Assembly: GCA_964423505.1 (NCBI GenBank)
Contig: CAYREX010000013.1
Location: 17,661 to 81,660, forward strand
Source: CAYREX01 sp964423505
GTDB lineage: Bacteria; Fermentibacterota; Fermentibacteria; Fermentibacterales; JCC-6
Reading direction: 5' to 3'
Length of the DNA stretch: 64,000 bases
Shown here: positions 1 to 8,121 of the stretch, piece after piece
Numbering within the stretch: the stretch's first letter is position 1
Layout: the number at the start of each line of letters is the position of its first letter
Position numbers and translations under genes: made by a program
Notes under the pieces: model-generated
What the model was told of the DNA's origin: nothing
What the model saw: the letters and a program-made list of their open reading frames with translations, nothing else
Databases searched by the model: none

Positions 1-382
1 CGCCCTCCGGGGCGGCTGCCGAGAGGGCGTCCATGATAGCGACCGAGAGCTCCATGTCGCCCGGGACCAGAGCCACGGCTATCGTCGTGGAGGCGCTGTC
101 CTCCGGGAAGGTGGAGTCCCAGTCTATGCCGGTGTCGACCGTGCCGCTGATAACCTCGTCATCGACGGGCGTCGGCTCGAGGGTCTCCTCGCCCCGGTCC
201 GCTATGGCGTCCCAGATGAGCAGGCCGCCTATCACAACGGCCACGCCGATGGTTACGTAGGTCATCGCGTCGCCGTTCTCGGTGGAGGTCCCTCCGCCGC
301 CCTCGGCCGCCGCTGCCGCTCCCGCGATGACGAGGGTGAGCGCCATGGCGAGCGTCAGGGTCCGCCAGGCGGCTCCGGTCAC
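1..382 (-). CDS. Partial exported or membrane protein of unknown function
   Basis: The reverse strand is open from a GTG at 382 to the window edge (127 codons seen, C-terminus missing). The GTG forms a 4-bp GTGA overlap with the stop of the EF-G-like gene, so the pair looks translationally coupled; an ATG at 346 is an alternative start. The translation opens with an Ala/Leu-rich hydrophobic stretch ending in a run of Ala, like a signal peptide. A Gly-rich linker and a second hydrophobic segment (about residues 42-57) follow, and then an acidic region that is probably extracytoplasmic. I recognise no family. The plus-strand ORF across this region is a shadow. Confidence 0.6.
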   Translation of the reverse strand, partial: MTGAAWRTLTLAMALTLVIAGAAAAAEGGGGTSTENGDAMTYVTIGVAVVIGGLLIWDAIADRGEETLEPTPVDDEVISGTVDTGIDWDSTFPEDSASTTIAVALVPGDMELSVAIMDALSAAAPEG

Positions 383-2463
383 TCCTCCTCCTCCCGGCTC
401 TCCGCCATGACCTTCTCCTGTACGTCCCTGGGGACCGGCTCGTAGCCCTCGAAGGTCTGGGTGAAGCTGCCCCTCGCCTGCGTCAGCGACTTGAGGGTGC
501 TGGTGTACTGGAAGAGCTCCGCCTCCGGGACCGTCGCCTTGATGACCTGGAAGGAGCCCTCGGCCTCGATGCCCTGTATCCGACCCCGCCTGGAGTTTAT
601 GTCGCCCATGACGTCGCCCATGAAGTCCTCCGGGACGGTTATCTCCATGCGCATTACGGGCTCGAGGAGCATGGGGCCGGCGCTCATCATGACTTCCTTG
701 AAGCACTTGCTGGCGGCCAGCTTGAAGGCCATGTCCGAGGAGTCGACCGGGTGGGACGAGCCGTCGTAGACCACGGCCCTCACGTCGACCACGGTGGACT
801 TGGAGATGGGGCCCTTCTTCATGGCCTCGGCGACGCCTTTCTCAACGGCGGGGATGTACTTGGTCGGGACGTTGCCGCCCACCACCCGGCTCTCGAACTC
901 GAATCCCTCGCCCCTGGGCATCGGCTCCAGCCTGAGGAAGACATGCCCGTACTGGCCACGGCCGCCGGTCTGCTTCTTGTGCTTGTACTGGCCCTCTGCG
1001 GTCTTGCTTATCGTCTCGTGGTAGGCGATCCGCGGCTTGAAGGTCTCCGTCTCGACGCCTGTCATCTCCTTCAGCCTGCTGAGCATGACGTTCATGTGGA
1101 GGTCGCCCATGGCCGAGACGGTTGTCTGCCCTATCTCCGCCTCGTTGCGCAGTATGAAGGTGGGGTCCTGGGCGGAGAGCCTGGCCAGCCCGGAGCCCAT
1201 CTTGTCCTCCTCGCCCCTCTTGACCGGGGCGATGGCCACTCGGTAGACCGGCTCGGGATAGCCTATCGGCTCCAGGACGCCCCCGAAGCCCTTGCCGGCC
1301 AGCGTCTCGTTGGTCGTGGTGCCCTTCAGCTTGGCCATGGCAACCAGGTCTCCCGTGACCAGCCTTTCGGCGTCCTTCCTGTTGGGGCCGCTCATGAAGT
1401 AGTAGTTGCCGAGCCGCTCCGAGCCGTTGTGGTTGGTGTTGGTGACGTCGGCGGTGCCCTCGATGCCACCGCTGAGAACTCTGGCGAAGACTATCTCGCC
1501 CATGTGGGGATCGACCTTGGAGCTGAACGTCCTGGCCACGAAGGGGCCGTCCGGGGCGGGCGGCACCTCCACCTCGCGGTCGCCCTCCTTCGCGGGTACG
1601 GGCCTCCGCTCGAGCGGGGAGGGGACCAGGTCGACGATGGCGTCCATCAGGAAGACCTCTCCCATGGGTGGGACGGCCAGTCCGGAGAAGAGGGGGAAGA
1701 AGCTCCTTTCGGCGAACGCCTTCCTCAGGCCTCCGTCCATCTCCTCCTCGGAGAGTCCCTCGTTCTCGAAGTAGCGCTCCATGAGCTCTTCGTCGGCCTC
1801 GGCGGCCGCCTCGGTCAGCTGCATCCGGTAGGTCTCGAGGTCGTCTGCGGCCGAGGACGGCACTTCCATCTCCTTGCCGTCCCTGTCTATGGCCTTGCCG
1901 GTACGGACGTTCACCAGGCAGGAGAGGGCTCCGCCCTCGTAGACGGGGAAGACGACCGGGACGAGACCCTTGCCCAGGGCGTCGGTTGCTTCGGAGAGCA
2001 CCCTCTGGAAGTCGGCGTTGTCCTGGTCCACGTGGTTGACGAAGACCATTACGGGAACCCGCTCCGAGGCGGTGAAGTCCCACGTCTTGAGGGAGCCGAC
2101 CTCGACGCCGTCGGCTCCGTCCAGGACCAGGACCGCTCCGTCCGAGACGCTGACCGCGCTTATCGTCTCGCCGTAGAAGTCGGCCAGGCCCGGGGTATCT
2201 ATTACGTTCACCTTGCAGCCGTCGTGCTCGAGTATCCCGAAGGAGGAGGAGAGGCTGTGCTTCCTCCGCCTGCTCTCGTCCGAGTAGTCGAAGTGGCTGG
2301 TACCCTGGTCGACGCTGCCCAGTCGCTCAATCGAGCCGGCGGCGAACGCCATGGCGTCGCAGAGGCTCGTCTTTCCAACGGAGCCGTGGCCGATGACCGC
2401 CACGGTCCTTATCCTGTCAGGCGAATAGCTCTTCAAGTCCTTCGCTCCTGTTCCTGGTTCCAC
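379..2463 (-). CDS. EF-G-like translational GTPase (EF-G paralogue, FusA2-type)
   Basis: This 694-residue protein has the EF-G domain order: GTPase domain (G1 GHGSVGKT at 25-32, G3 DTPG at 89-92), domain II, then domains III-V. Domain IV carries the HKKQTGGRGQYG segment typical of the EF-G-like paralogue group rather than canonical FusA. The G4 guanine-specificity motif NKxD reads NHVD (143-146), so the usual Lys is His. No rpsL, rpsG or tuf lies nearby, which also argues against the housekeeping EF-G. The start is GTG. The downstream partial gene overlaps its stop by 4 bp. Members of this group bind GTP, but their exact role in translation is not settled. Confidence 0.9.
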   Translation of the reverse strand: MEPGTGAKDLKSYSPDRIRTVAVIGHGSVGKTSLCDAMAFAAGSIERLGSVDQGTSHFDYSDESRRRKHSLSSSFGILEHDGCKVNVIDTPGLADFYGETISAVSVSDGAVLVLDGADGVEVGSLKTWDFTASERVPVMVFVNHVDQDNADFQRVLSEATDALGKGLVPVVFPVYEGGALSCLVNVRTGKAIDRDGKEMEVPSSAADDLETYRMQLTEAAAEADEELMERYFENEGLSEEEMDGGLRKAFAERSFFPLFSGLAVPPMGEVFLMDAIVDLVPSPLERRPVPAKEGDREVEVPPAPDGPFVARTFSSKVDPHMGEIVFARVLSGGIEGTADVTNTNHNGSERLGNYYFMSGPNRKDAERLVTGDLVAMAKLKGTTTNETLAGKGFGGVLEPIGYPEPVYRVAIAPVKRGEEDKMGSGLARLSAQDPTFILRNEAEIGQTTVSAMGDLHMNVMLSRLKEMTGVETETFKPRIAYHETISKTAEGQYKHKKQTGGRGQYGHVFLRLEPMPRGEGFEFESRVVGGNVPTKYIPAVEKGVAEAMKKGPISKSTVVDVRAVVYDGSSHPVDSSDMAFKLAASKCFKEVMMSAGPMLLEPVMRMEITVPEDFMGDVMGDINSRRGRIQGIEAEGSFQVIKATVPEAELFQYTSTLKSLTQARGSFTQTFEGYEPVPRDVQEKVMAESREEEE

Positions 2464-2482
2464 ATGCCGGGGACGCTCCCTG

Positions 2483-2511
2483 TTGATTCACGAGCTAAGG
2501 GAAGCTATTAC
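2483..2511 (+). promoter_or_regulatory. Predicted sigma70-type promoter for the 2587-6190 operon
   Basis: A TTGATT -35 (2483-2488) and a TATTAC -10 (2506-2511) are separated by exactly 17 bp, about 75 bp before the first gene. On the opposite strand a perfect TTGACA (2532-2537 complement) faces the EF-G-like gene, but its best -10, TAATAG, lies 21 bp away. That one is left as a hint only. Confidence 0.4.
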
Positions 2512-2586
2512 TTACGCACTGCCCTCCCTACTGTCAACGGCGGAGGGAGCGGCCCGAGGTCCCTTATCCGTCTTCCTGGAGGTCCT

Positions 2587-2934
2587 TTGAGCCCCCTCAG
2601 GTTCCTGATAGCGGCGGCAGGTGCGGTTGCCTTCCTGCTCATACTCCGGAAGGCGGTCAGGTACTGGCTGGGCGGCCCCCGACGGGAAGAGCTCTACCGT
2701 GAGATGGAGCTGGAGGAGAGGAGCTACGAGCGGGGTTCCGGGGAGGAGAGCCCCGAGTGCCCCCTCTGCGGCTCGCACACGAGGCTGCACACCTACCCGC
2801 ACATCAAGGTCTGGCGCTGCAACCGCTACCCGGAGTGCAGGGGGTACGTCAAGGCGAGGAAGGCGAAGCGGATGAAGTTCGCCGAGGACTGGGACAGGAA
2901 GAGACGCCGCGGGGGCGGCGCCGAAGGACGCTGA
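2587..2934 (+). CDS. Membrane-anchored zinc-ribbon protein
   Basis: This is a small protein of 115 residues. The start is TTG at 2587, chosen because GGAGG sits 4 nt upstream and the codon opens directly onto a hydrophobic helix (residues 4-20). A charged stretch follows, then a four-cysteine ribbon: CPLC, about 19 residues, then C-x5-C within WRCNRYPECRGY. The spacing resembles the topoisomerase-I-type C4 zinc finger. The C-terminal tail is strongly basic, which fits nucleic-acid contact on the cytoplasmic face. It ends 17 bp before the flavin dehydrogenase operon; any link is unknown. The much longer ORF open in this frame runs antisense to the EF-G-like gene and only its 3' end is real. 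Confidence 0.6.
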   Translation: MSPLRFLIAAAGAVAFLLILRKAVRYWLGGPRREELYREMELEERSYERGSGEESPECPLCGSHTRLHTYPHIKVWRCNRYPECRGYVKARKAKRMKFAEDWDRKRRRGGGAEGR

Positions 2935-2951
2935 AGAGACACCAAAGCCCG

Positions 2952-5042
2952 ATGGGAGGCGCAGTGGAGACCCCCAGCCCCTGGTACAGGATAGAGAGGC
3001 ACCCGGTGCTGGAGGTGCCGGAGCCGGAGAGGGTCCGTTTCAGGTTCGACGGCGGGGAGCTGGAGGGCGTACGTGGCGAGGCCGTCTCCTCGGCCCTCTT
3101 CGCCGCCGGTGTCCACGTCTTCGGCCACCACCATGCCGACGGCGCCCCCCAGGGGATGTTCTGCGCCAACGGGCAGTGCTCCCAGTGCACCCTGCTGATT
3201 GACGGCGTGCCGAGGAAGAGCTGCATAGTGCCCCTCAGCGAGGGCATGGACGTACGGAGCGTCGCGGGCCTCCCGGAGCTGCCGGACGTTCCCCCGACGC
3301 CGCATCCGGCTCCACGGAGGGTGGAGACGGGCGTACTCGTGCTCGGCGCGGGTCCAGCCGGCATGGCCGCCGCCGGCGAGCTGGGCCGGGCGGGCATCCC
3401 CACCATCGTGGCCGACGACAAGGACCGTCCAGGCGGCAAGCTGGTCCTCCAGACGCACAAGTTCTTCGGCTCCGTCGAGGACTGCCACGCCGGCACCAGG
3501 GGCACGGAGATAGCGTCGATGCTGGCCGACGAGCTGGCGGAGCTGGACAGCGTGCAGCTCTGGATGGACACCATAGCCCTCGGCGTGTGGAGCGACGGCT
3601 GCGTCGGCCTGAGGCGCCCGGACGGCTACGTGATGGTCCATCCCGAGTGGCTCCTCGTCACCACCGGCGCCAGGGAGAGCTCCCTCCCGTTCCCCGGGTG
3701 CACTCTGCCCGGCGTCTACGGCGCCGGTGCGTTCCAGACACTGGTGAACCGGGACCTTGTCCGCTGCGCCGAGAGGGTCTTCGTAGTCGGAGGCGGCAAC
3801 GTCGGCCTGATAGCCGCCTACCACGCGGTCCAGGCCGGGATGACGGTGGTCGGGCTGGTCGAGGGCATGGAGCGCTGCGGCGGCTACAAGGTCCACCGGG
3901 ACAAGATAGCCAGGCTCGGAGTGCCGGTGATGACCCGGAGGACCGTTCTCGCCGCCCACGGCGACCGGCACCTGGAGGCGGTCACTACCGCCGCGGTGGA
4001 CGACCTCTTCAGGCCGCTGCCCGGCACCGAGATAAGCTGGGAGGTGGACACCCTGCTGGTGGCCGTCGGCCTGACGCCGGTGGACGAGTTCCACTCCAAG
4101 GCGCTCCGCTTCGGCATGCGCTCCCTCACCGCCGGCGACGCCGAGGAGATAGCGGAGGCGAGCGCGGCCATGTTCACAGGCCGCATACGCGGCATGGAGA
4201 TAGCCGCCGCCATGAGGGGGGACGGGGTGGAGGTGCCGGACCACCTGGCCGAGAAGGCGGAGGTCCTGAAGAGCCCCGGCGGCAGGCTCCATCCCTACGG
4301 GCCGGAGGAGCTTCCCGAGGGCGTCTACCCCGTGCTCCACTGCAACCAGGAGATACCCTGCAACCCCTGCATGACCAGCTGCCCCGCCGGGCTCATATCG
4401 ACAGCCGGCCACCCGATACTCGGCGTTCCGGAGTACTCGGGAGGATGCACCGGCTGTGGCATCTGTGTGGCCGTCTGCCCCGGACTGGCCGTCACCACGG
4501 TGGACAGACGTGAGGACCCGGACAGGCCGCTGGTCACCATCCCCTTCGAGCTGGGCGATTGGCTGCTCGCGGAGGGCGCCCCCGTGCGTCTGACCGACTG
4601 GCAGGGTGAGCCGCTGGGAGAGGGAAAGGTCGTGAGCTGGAGGAGCAGCCCCCGCTACCCGAGGACCCTTCTGCTGTCGCTGCGTGTGCCGGCGGGGGTG
4701 GCTCACAGGGTGGCCGGCGTGAGGGTCCAGCCGGCGGAGGAGCTGCAGCCGCTTCCGGAGCCGCTGGAGGCGCCCCTCCCGGACGAGGCGGTGGTTTGCA
4801 GGTGCGAGCGGGTCACCGCCGGCAGGATACGGGAGGTGCTCCGCGGCGGCGTCACCGACCTGAACGAGCTGAAGGCTCTCACGAGGGCCGGCTTCGGCTC
4901 CTGCGGCGGCAAGACCTGCAGGAGGCTCCTGGAGCGGATATGCAGGGAGGAGGGCATCGAGGGCTTCGAGCCCATGACCGAGCGCCCCCTCTTCGCCGAG
5001 ACCGGGCTGGGCTACTTCTCGGGTGGGGAGGCGGGGCGATGA
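2952..5042 (+). CDS. Iron-sulfur flavoprotein, fused HcnA/HcnB-like dehydrogenase subunit
   Basis: This 696-residue multi-cofactor protein starts with a [2Fe-2S] domain (C71, C76, C79, C91), the module that is a separate HcnA-type subunit in many relatives. Next come an FAD Rossmann motif GAGPAG (132-137) and an NAD(P)-type Rossmann motif GGGNVG (280-285). A ferredoxin-like region follows (Cys cluster from 464 and CTGCGIC at 499-505). The C-terminus has a BFD-like [2Fe-2S] domain (CRC at 616-618, then SCGGKTC). This is the architecture of the electron-transferring subunit of hydrogen cyanide synthase, opine/octopine oxidase and dye-linked proline dehydrogenase. The substrate is set by the partner encoded next, with a 4-bp ATGA overlap. 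GTG at 2964, with GGGAGG 4 nt upstream, is an alternative start. Confidence 0.85.
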   Translation: MGGAVETPSPWYRIERHPVLEVPEPERVRFRFDGGELEGVRGEAVSSALFAAGVHVFGHHHADGAPQGMFCANGQCSQCTLLIDGVPRKSCIVPLSEGMDVRSVAGLPELPDVPPTPHPAPRRVETGVLVLGAGPAGMAAAGELGRAGIPTIVADDKDRPGGKLVLQTHKFFGSVEDCHAGTRGTEIASMLADELAELDSVQLWMDTIALGVWSDGCVGLRRPDGYVMVHPEWLLVTTGARESSLPFPGCTLPGVYGAGAFQTLVNRDLVRCAERVFVVGGGNVGLIAAYHAVQAGMTVVGLVEGMERCGGYKVHRDKIARLGVPVMTRRTVLAAHGDRHLEAVTTAAVDDLFRPLPGTEISWEVDTLLVAVGLTPVDEFHSKALRFGMRSLTAGDAEEIAEASAAMFTGRIRGMEIAAAMRGDGVEVPDHLAEKAEVLKSPGGRLHPYGPEELPEGVYPVLHCNQEIPCNPCMTSCPAGLISTAGHPILGVPEYSGGCTGCGICVAVCPGLAVTTVDRREDPDRPLVTIPFELGDWLLAEGAPVRLTDWQGEPLGEGKVVSWRSSPRYPRTLLLSLRVPAGVAHRVAGVRVQPAEELQPLPEPLEAPLPDEAVVCRCERVTAGRIREVLRGGVTDLNELKALTRAGFGSCGGKTCRRLLERICREEGIEGFEPMTERPLFAETGLGYFSGGEAGR

Positions 5043-6190
5043 GCCGCACGGCTGACGTCGCAGTGATAGGCGCGGGTAGCGTCGGCACCCCTCTCGCCAT
5101 GGAGCTGGCCGGGATGGGTGCCGACGTGGTCTGCATCGACTCGGAGGCCTCGGCCGGCCAGGGCTGCAACAAGTGTGCCATCGGCGGGATAAGGGCGACC
5201 CACGCCGAGCCTGCCAAGGTCTCCCTCTGCCTCCGCTCCCTCGAGCTCTTCTCCACATGGGAGGAGGAGCACGGAGACCCGATAGGCTGGCACCGGGGCG
5301 GTTACGTCTACGTGGCCTACGACCGGGAGACCATGTCCCTCTTCGAGGGCAACGTGCCCCGGCAGCGGGAGGCCGGGCTGGACATAAGGCTGGTCGACGC
5401 GGAGACCATGGCGGAGCTGGTGCCCGGCATCCAGCGGGAGGGGCTGCTCGGCGGCACATGGTCTCCCGGCGACGGCAGCGCGAACCCGATGCAGGCCTGC
5501 TATGCCATGCGCCGCAGGGCGTCGGAGCTGGGCGCGGAGTTCAGGTTCCGGGAGTCGGTGCGGGAGATAGCGGCCGAGGGCGGGCGCGTGCGCGCGGTCA
5601 GGACCGACCGGGGGGAGTACTCCTGCGGCGCGGTGGTCAACTGCGCCGGAGCCTTCGCCCGCGAGCTCTCGCTGCCGCTGGGAGTGGACCTGCCCATCTC
5701 CCCCGACAGCCACGAGGCCGGCATAACCGAGCCGGTGGAGCGGTTCTTCGAGCCGATGGTGGTGGACATAAGAAGGGCTCCCGGCTCGGCCAACTACTAC
5801 TTCTACCAGCACGACACCGGACAGGTGGTCTTCTGCATAACGCCGGACCCACCCATACCGGGGACCGCCACGGAGGAGACATCGGAGTTCCTGCCGCTGG
5901 TCGCCCCGAGGATGGTGTCGCTCTATCCCAGGCTCGCCAACCTGAAGGTCCGCCGGGTCTGGAGAGGCCCCTACCCGATGACCCCGGACGGCTCGCCCGT
6001 AATGGGCGCGCCGGGTCCGGAGGGGCACTACGTGGCTGCGGGTATGTGCGGCCAGGGCTTCATGCTCGGCCCGGGTGCCGCGGAGACCATGGCCAGGCTG
6101 GTCCTCGGCTCGGCCACGGAGGAGGACCTCAGGGTGCTCGAGGAGCTCTCGCCCGACCGGGACTTCTCGGGCGAGGAGAGCCTGAAGTAG
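5039..6190 (+). CDS. FAD-dependent amino-acid oxidase-family (DAO) dehydrogenase subunit
   Basis: This 383-residue protein has the N-terminal dinucleotide motif VIGAGSVG and the D-amino-acid oxidase fold of sarcosine oxidase beta, glycine oxidase, HcnC and opine oxidase subunit B. The C-terminal GMCGQGFMLGPGAAE segment matches the FAD-binding end of this family. It overlaps the iron-sulfur flavoprotein by 4 bp, so the two should form one complex that oxidises a small amine or imino acid and passes electrons through the Fe-S centres. Proline, glycine, sarcosine or an opine are all possible substrates; sequence alone does not choose. No signal peptide is seen. Confidence 0.85.
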   Translation: MSRTADVAVIGAGSVGTPLAMELAGMGADVVCIDSEASAGQGCNKCAIGGIRATHAEPAKVSLCLRSLELFSTWEEEHGDPIGWHRGGYVYVAYDRETMSLFEGNVPRQREAGLDIRLVDAETMAELVPGIQREGLLGGTWSPGDGSANPMQACYAMRRRASELGAEFRFRESVREIAAEGGRVRAVRTDRGEYSCGAVVNCAGAFARELSLPLGVDLPISPDSHEAGITEPVERFFEPMVVDIRRAPGSANYYFYQHDTGQVVFCITPDPPIPGTATEETSEFLPLVAPRMVSLYPRLANLKVRRVWRGPYPMTPDGSPVMGAPGPEGHYVAAGMCGQGFMLGPGAAETMARLVLGSATEEDLRVLEELSPDRDFSGEESLK

Positions 6191-6231
6191 GGGGGCCAGG
6201 GCAAGGGGCGGAGGCCGTCTGCTCCGTCCCC

Positions 6232-6253
6232 CCGGTTGAAAGAATTCAACCGG
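6232..6253. repeat. Perfect inverted repeat between the dehydrogenase and deiminase genes
   Basis: CCGGTTGAA (6232-6240) and TTCAACCGG (6245-6253) form a perfect 9-bp stem with a 4-nt loop. A third half-site, CGGTTGAA, recurs at 6268-6275, just before the predicted deiminase promoter. No U-run follows the stem. It could be a weak terminator for the dehydrogenase operon or, given the repeated half-site, a binding site for a regulator of the deiminase gene. Confidence 0.45.
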
Positions 6254-6285
6254 CTGCTCCGACCCCGCGGTTGAATCCGGCTGAA

Positions 6286-6314
6286 CTGACCACCCGGCCG
6301 TGGTGTTGTATACT
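6286..6314 (+). promoter_or_regulatory. Predicted promoter of the secreted deiminase gene
   Basis: CTGACC (6286-6291) and TATACT (6309-6314) are spaced by 17 bp. The -10 context GGTGTTGTATACT closely matches GGTTTTGTATATT, found 59 bp before tldD (-10 at 9649-9654). The initiation point would be near 6321, leaving a leader of about 43 nt that includes GGAGG before the ATG. Confidence 0.45.
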
Positions 6315-6363
6315 CCGAAGCAGATAACTCAACTGTCACGGAAACGTACGGAGGCCCGGTCCC

Positions 6364-8046
6364 ATGAAGAGAGCAATGCTGTCGTTTTCGCTCCTGCTGC
6401 TCGCAGCCGGTGCCCGCGCGGAGATGTCCGTCTGCGGCACCGAGGAGCTGCTCCCCATCGGGCTCACCGAGGAGGAGCTGACCAGGCTGGACGAGATAGG
6501 CATCAACACCGTGCCGACCAGCCCTCCTCCGGGCGGCACCGTCAATCCCGGGGAGTTCGCCCCGGCTACCGGGGTGATGGTCAGGTGGCCGCTGGGCCTC
6601 CCGTCGAGCCTCATAGTTGCCCTCTCCTACGACACCGAGGTCTGGGTCATATGCACCGCCGGGCAGCAGGGGACGGTCGAGTCCACCTTCTCCGGCTGGG
6701 GCGTCAACATGGACAACGTCGGCTACATCCACGCCAGCACCAACTCCATATGGGTCAGGGACTACGGACCCTGGTTCGTGATGCTGCCGGACGGCTCCCA
6801 GGGCATCTTCAACTACACCTATAACCGGCCCCGTCCCGACGACAACAACTTCCCGGTGGCGCTGGGCAGCGCCTGGGGCATCCCGGTCTACACCTCCACC
6901 ATCGAGCACACCGGCGGCAACTACATGTCATCCGGCTTCGGCCAGTCCATGTCCACCGACATGGTCTACGACGAGAACGGCGGCAACGAGGACTGGGTCG
7001 ACTCGCAGATGGAGGTGTACCTGGGAGTCGACGACTACGTGACCTTCGACGACCCGCAGTCCAGCTATATCGACCACATCGACTGCTGGGCCAAGATGCT
7101 CTCCCCCGGAAGGGTGATGGTCCTGCAGGTGCCCTCATGGCACGGCGACTACGACGAGCTGGAGGCCGCCGCCGACCTCCTGGCCCAGACCGAGAGCCCG
7201 TACGGCGTGCCCTGGGAAGTCTACCGGGTCTACAGCAGCAGCGGCGACGAGGGCTACACCAACAGCCTCGTATGCAACGACCACGTCTACGTGCCGCTGT
7301 TCGACACCGACAATGACTCTGCAGCCCTGCTCGCTTACGAGCAGGCCATGCCCGGCTACACGGTCGAGGGCTTCGAGTACTACGACTGGGAGCCCACCGA
7401 CGCGCTGCACTGCAGGACCAGGAACGTCATGGACGGCGAGATGCTCCTCGTGCGGCACGTCCCGGTGGACACCCTCCAGCCGGCCGGCCAGCCGGTAGAG
7501 GTGGAGGCGCTCATCAGGTGCCACCCGGACAATACCCTGCAGACGAAGCACGTCCTCTACCGCTTCGGCACCACCGGTCCGTTCACCACCGTCTACATGA
7601 GCGCAGCCGGAGGAGACTCCTACGTCGCCGACATACCCGGCGCGCCCTCGGGGACTACCGTTCAGTACTACGTGAGCGCGACCGACGACTCGGGCAGGTC
7701 GGAGCAGCAGCCCAGGTTCGCCCCGGACAGCTGGCTCCACGACTACCTGGCCGTCTCCACCGGCACCGGCTCGGGTCCCGCCGCCCTCCCCTCCATCGGG
7801 CACCCGGCGCCCAATCCGAGCCACGGTACGGTGAGCCTGGCCCTGACCGGCGAGCCCTCCGGTCCGGTTGTCCTGAGCCTCTACGACCTCTCCGGGAGGG
7901 CGGTTGCCGGGGCCTCCGTCCCGGCAGCCTCCGCAGGCGGCTCGGTCCGGTGGAGCCTGCCGGACCGGGTGCCCTCCGGCGTCTACATGCTCCGCGCATC
8001 GGCCGGCGAGGCAGAGCTCACTGCCCGGCTGGTCCTGGTCAGGTAG
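6364..8046 (+). CDS. Secreted peptidylarginine deiminase-like protein (PPAD/agmatine deiminase family) with C-terminal sorting domain
   Basis: This 560-residue protein has a signal peptide (1-19, ending ARA). The deiminase domain keeps the Porphyromonas PPAD catalytic set at nearly the same numbers: D133 in WVRDYGPW, H238 and D240 in DHIDC, and C350 in ALHCRT. An Ig-like domain follows (about 370-455). The C-terminus (about 475-560) resembles the FlgD-like/T9SS type A module, with PNPSHG, LYDLSGR and PSGVYMLRA. Expected chemistry is conversion of arginine or agmatine guanidino groups to citrulline or carbamoyl derivatives with ammonia release, outside the cytoplasm. Secretion makes protein or peptide arginine more likely than agmatine. 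The gene stands alone with its own promoter. Confidence 0.88.
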   Translation: MKRAMLSFSLLLLAAGARAEMSVCGTEELLPIGLTEEELTRLDEIGINTVPTSPPPGGTVNPGEFAPATGVMVRWPLGLPSSLIVALSYDTEVWVICTAGQQGTVESTFSGWGVNMDNVGYIHASTNSIWVRDYGPWFVMLPDGSQGIFNYTYNRPRPDDNNFPVALGSAWGIPVYTSTIEHTGGNYMSSGFGQSMSTDMVYDENGGNEDWVDSQMEVYLGVDDYVTFDDPQSSYIDHIDCWAKMLSPGRVMVLQVPSWHGDYDELEAAADLLAQTESPYGVPWEVYRVYSSSGDEGYTNSLVCNDHVYVPLFDTDNDSAALLAYEQAMPGYTVEGFEYYDWEPTDALHCRTRNVMDGEMLLVRHVPVDTLQPAGQPVEVEALIRCHPDNTLQTKHVLYRFGTTGPFTTVYMSAAGGDSYVADIPGAPSGTTVQYYVSATDDSGRSEQQPRFAPDSWLHDYLAVSTGTGSGPAALPSIGHPAPNPSHGTVSLALTGEPSGPVVLSLYDLSGRAVAGASVPAASAGGSVRWSLPDRVPSGVYMLRASAGEAELTARLVLVR

Positions 8047-8121
8047 CCGGGGAACCGCTGGCGGACCGTCCGGATAGAGCCCCTCGAACGGAGTAGAGAG
8101 GCTGAGGGATCGGAGGTCCGA

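Noticed and set aside
751..2586. 5' part of a 727-codon plus-strand open frame
   Set aside because: Antisense to the EF-G-like gene; only the 3' end from 2587 has a ribosome-binding site, a membrane helix and a zinc ribbon.
2826..5459. 877-codon open frame on the minus strand opposite the flavin dehydrogenase genes
   Set aside because: Antisense to two clear enzymes, low-complexity Arg/Pro-rich translation, no ribosome-binding site: a GC-rich shadow frame.
6260..6285. GGTTGAATCC resembling a tRNA T-loop
   Set aside because: No acceptor stem, anticodon arm or CCA-proximal pairing around it; it is the extra half-site of the nearby palindrome.
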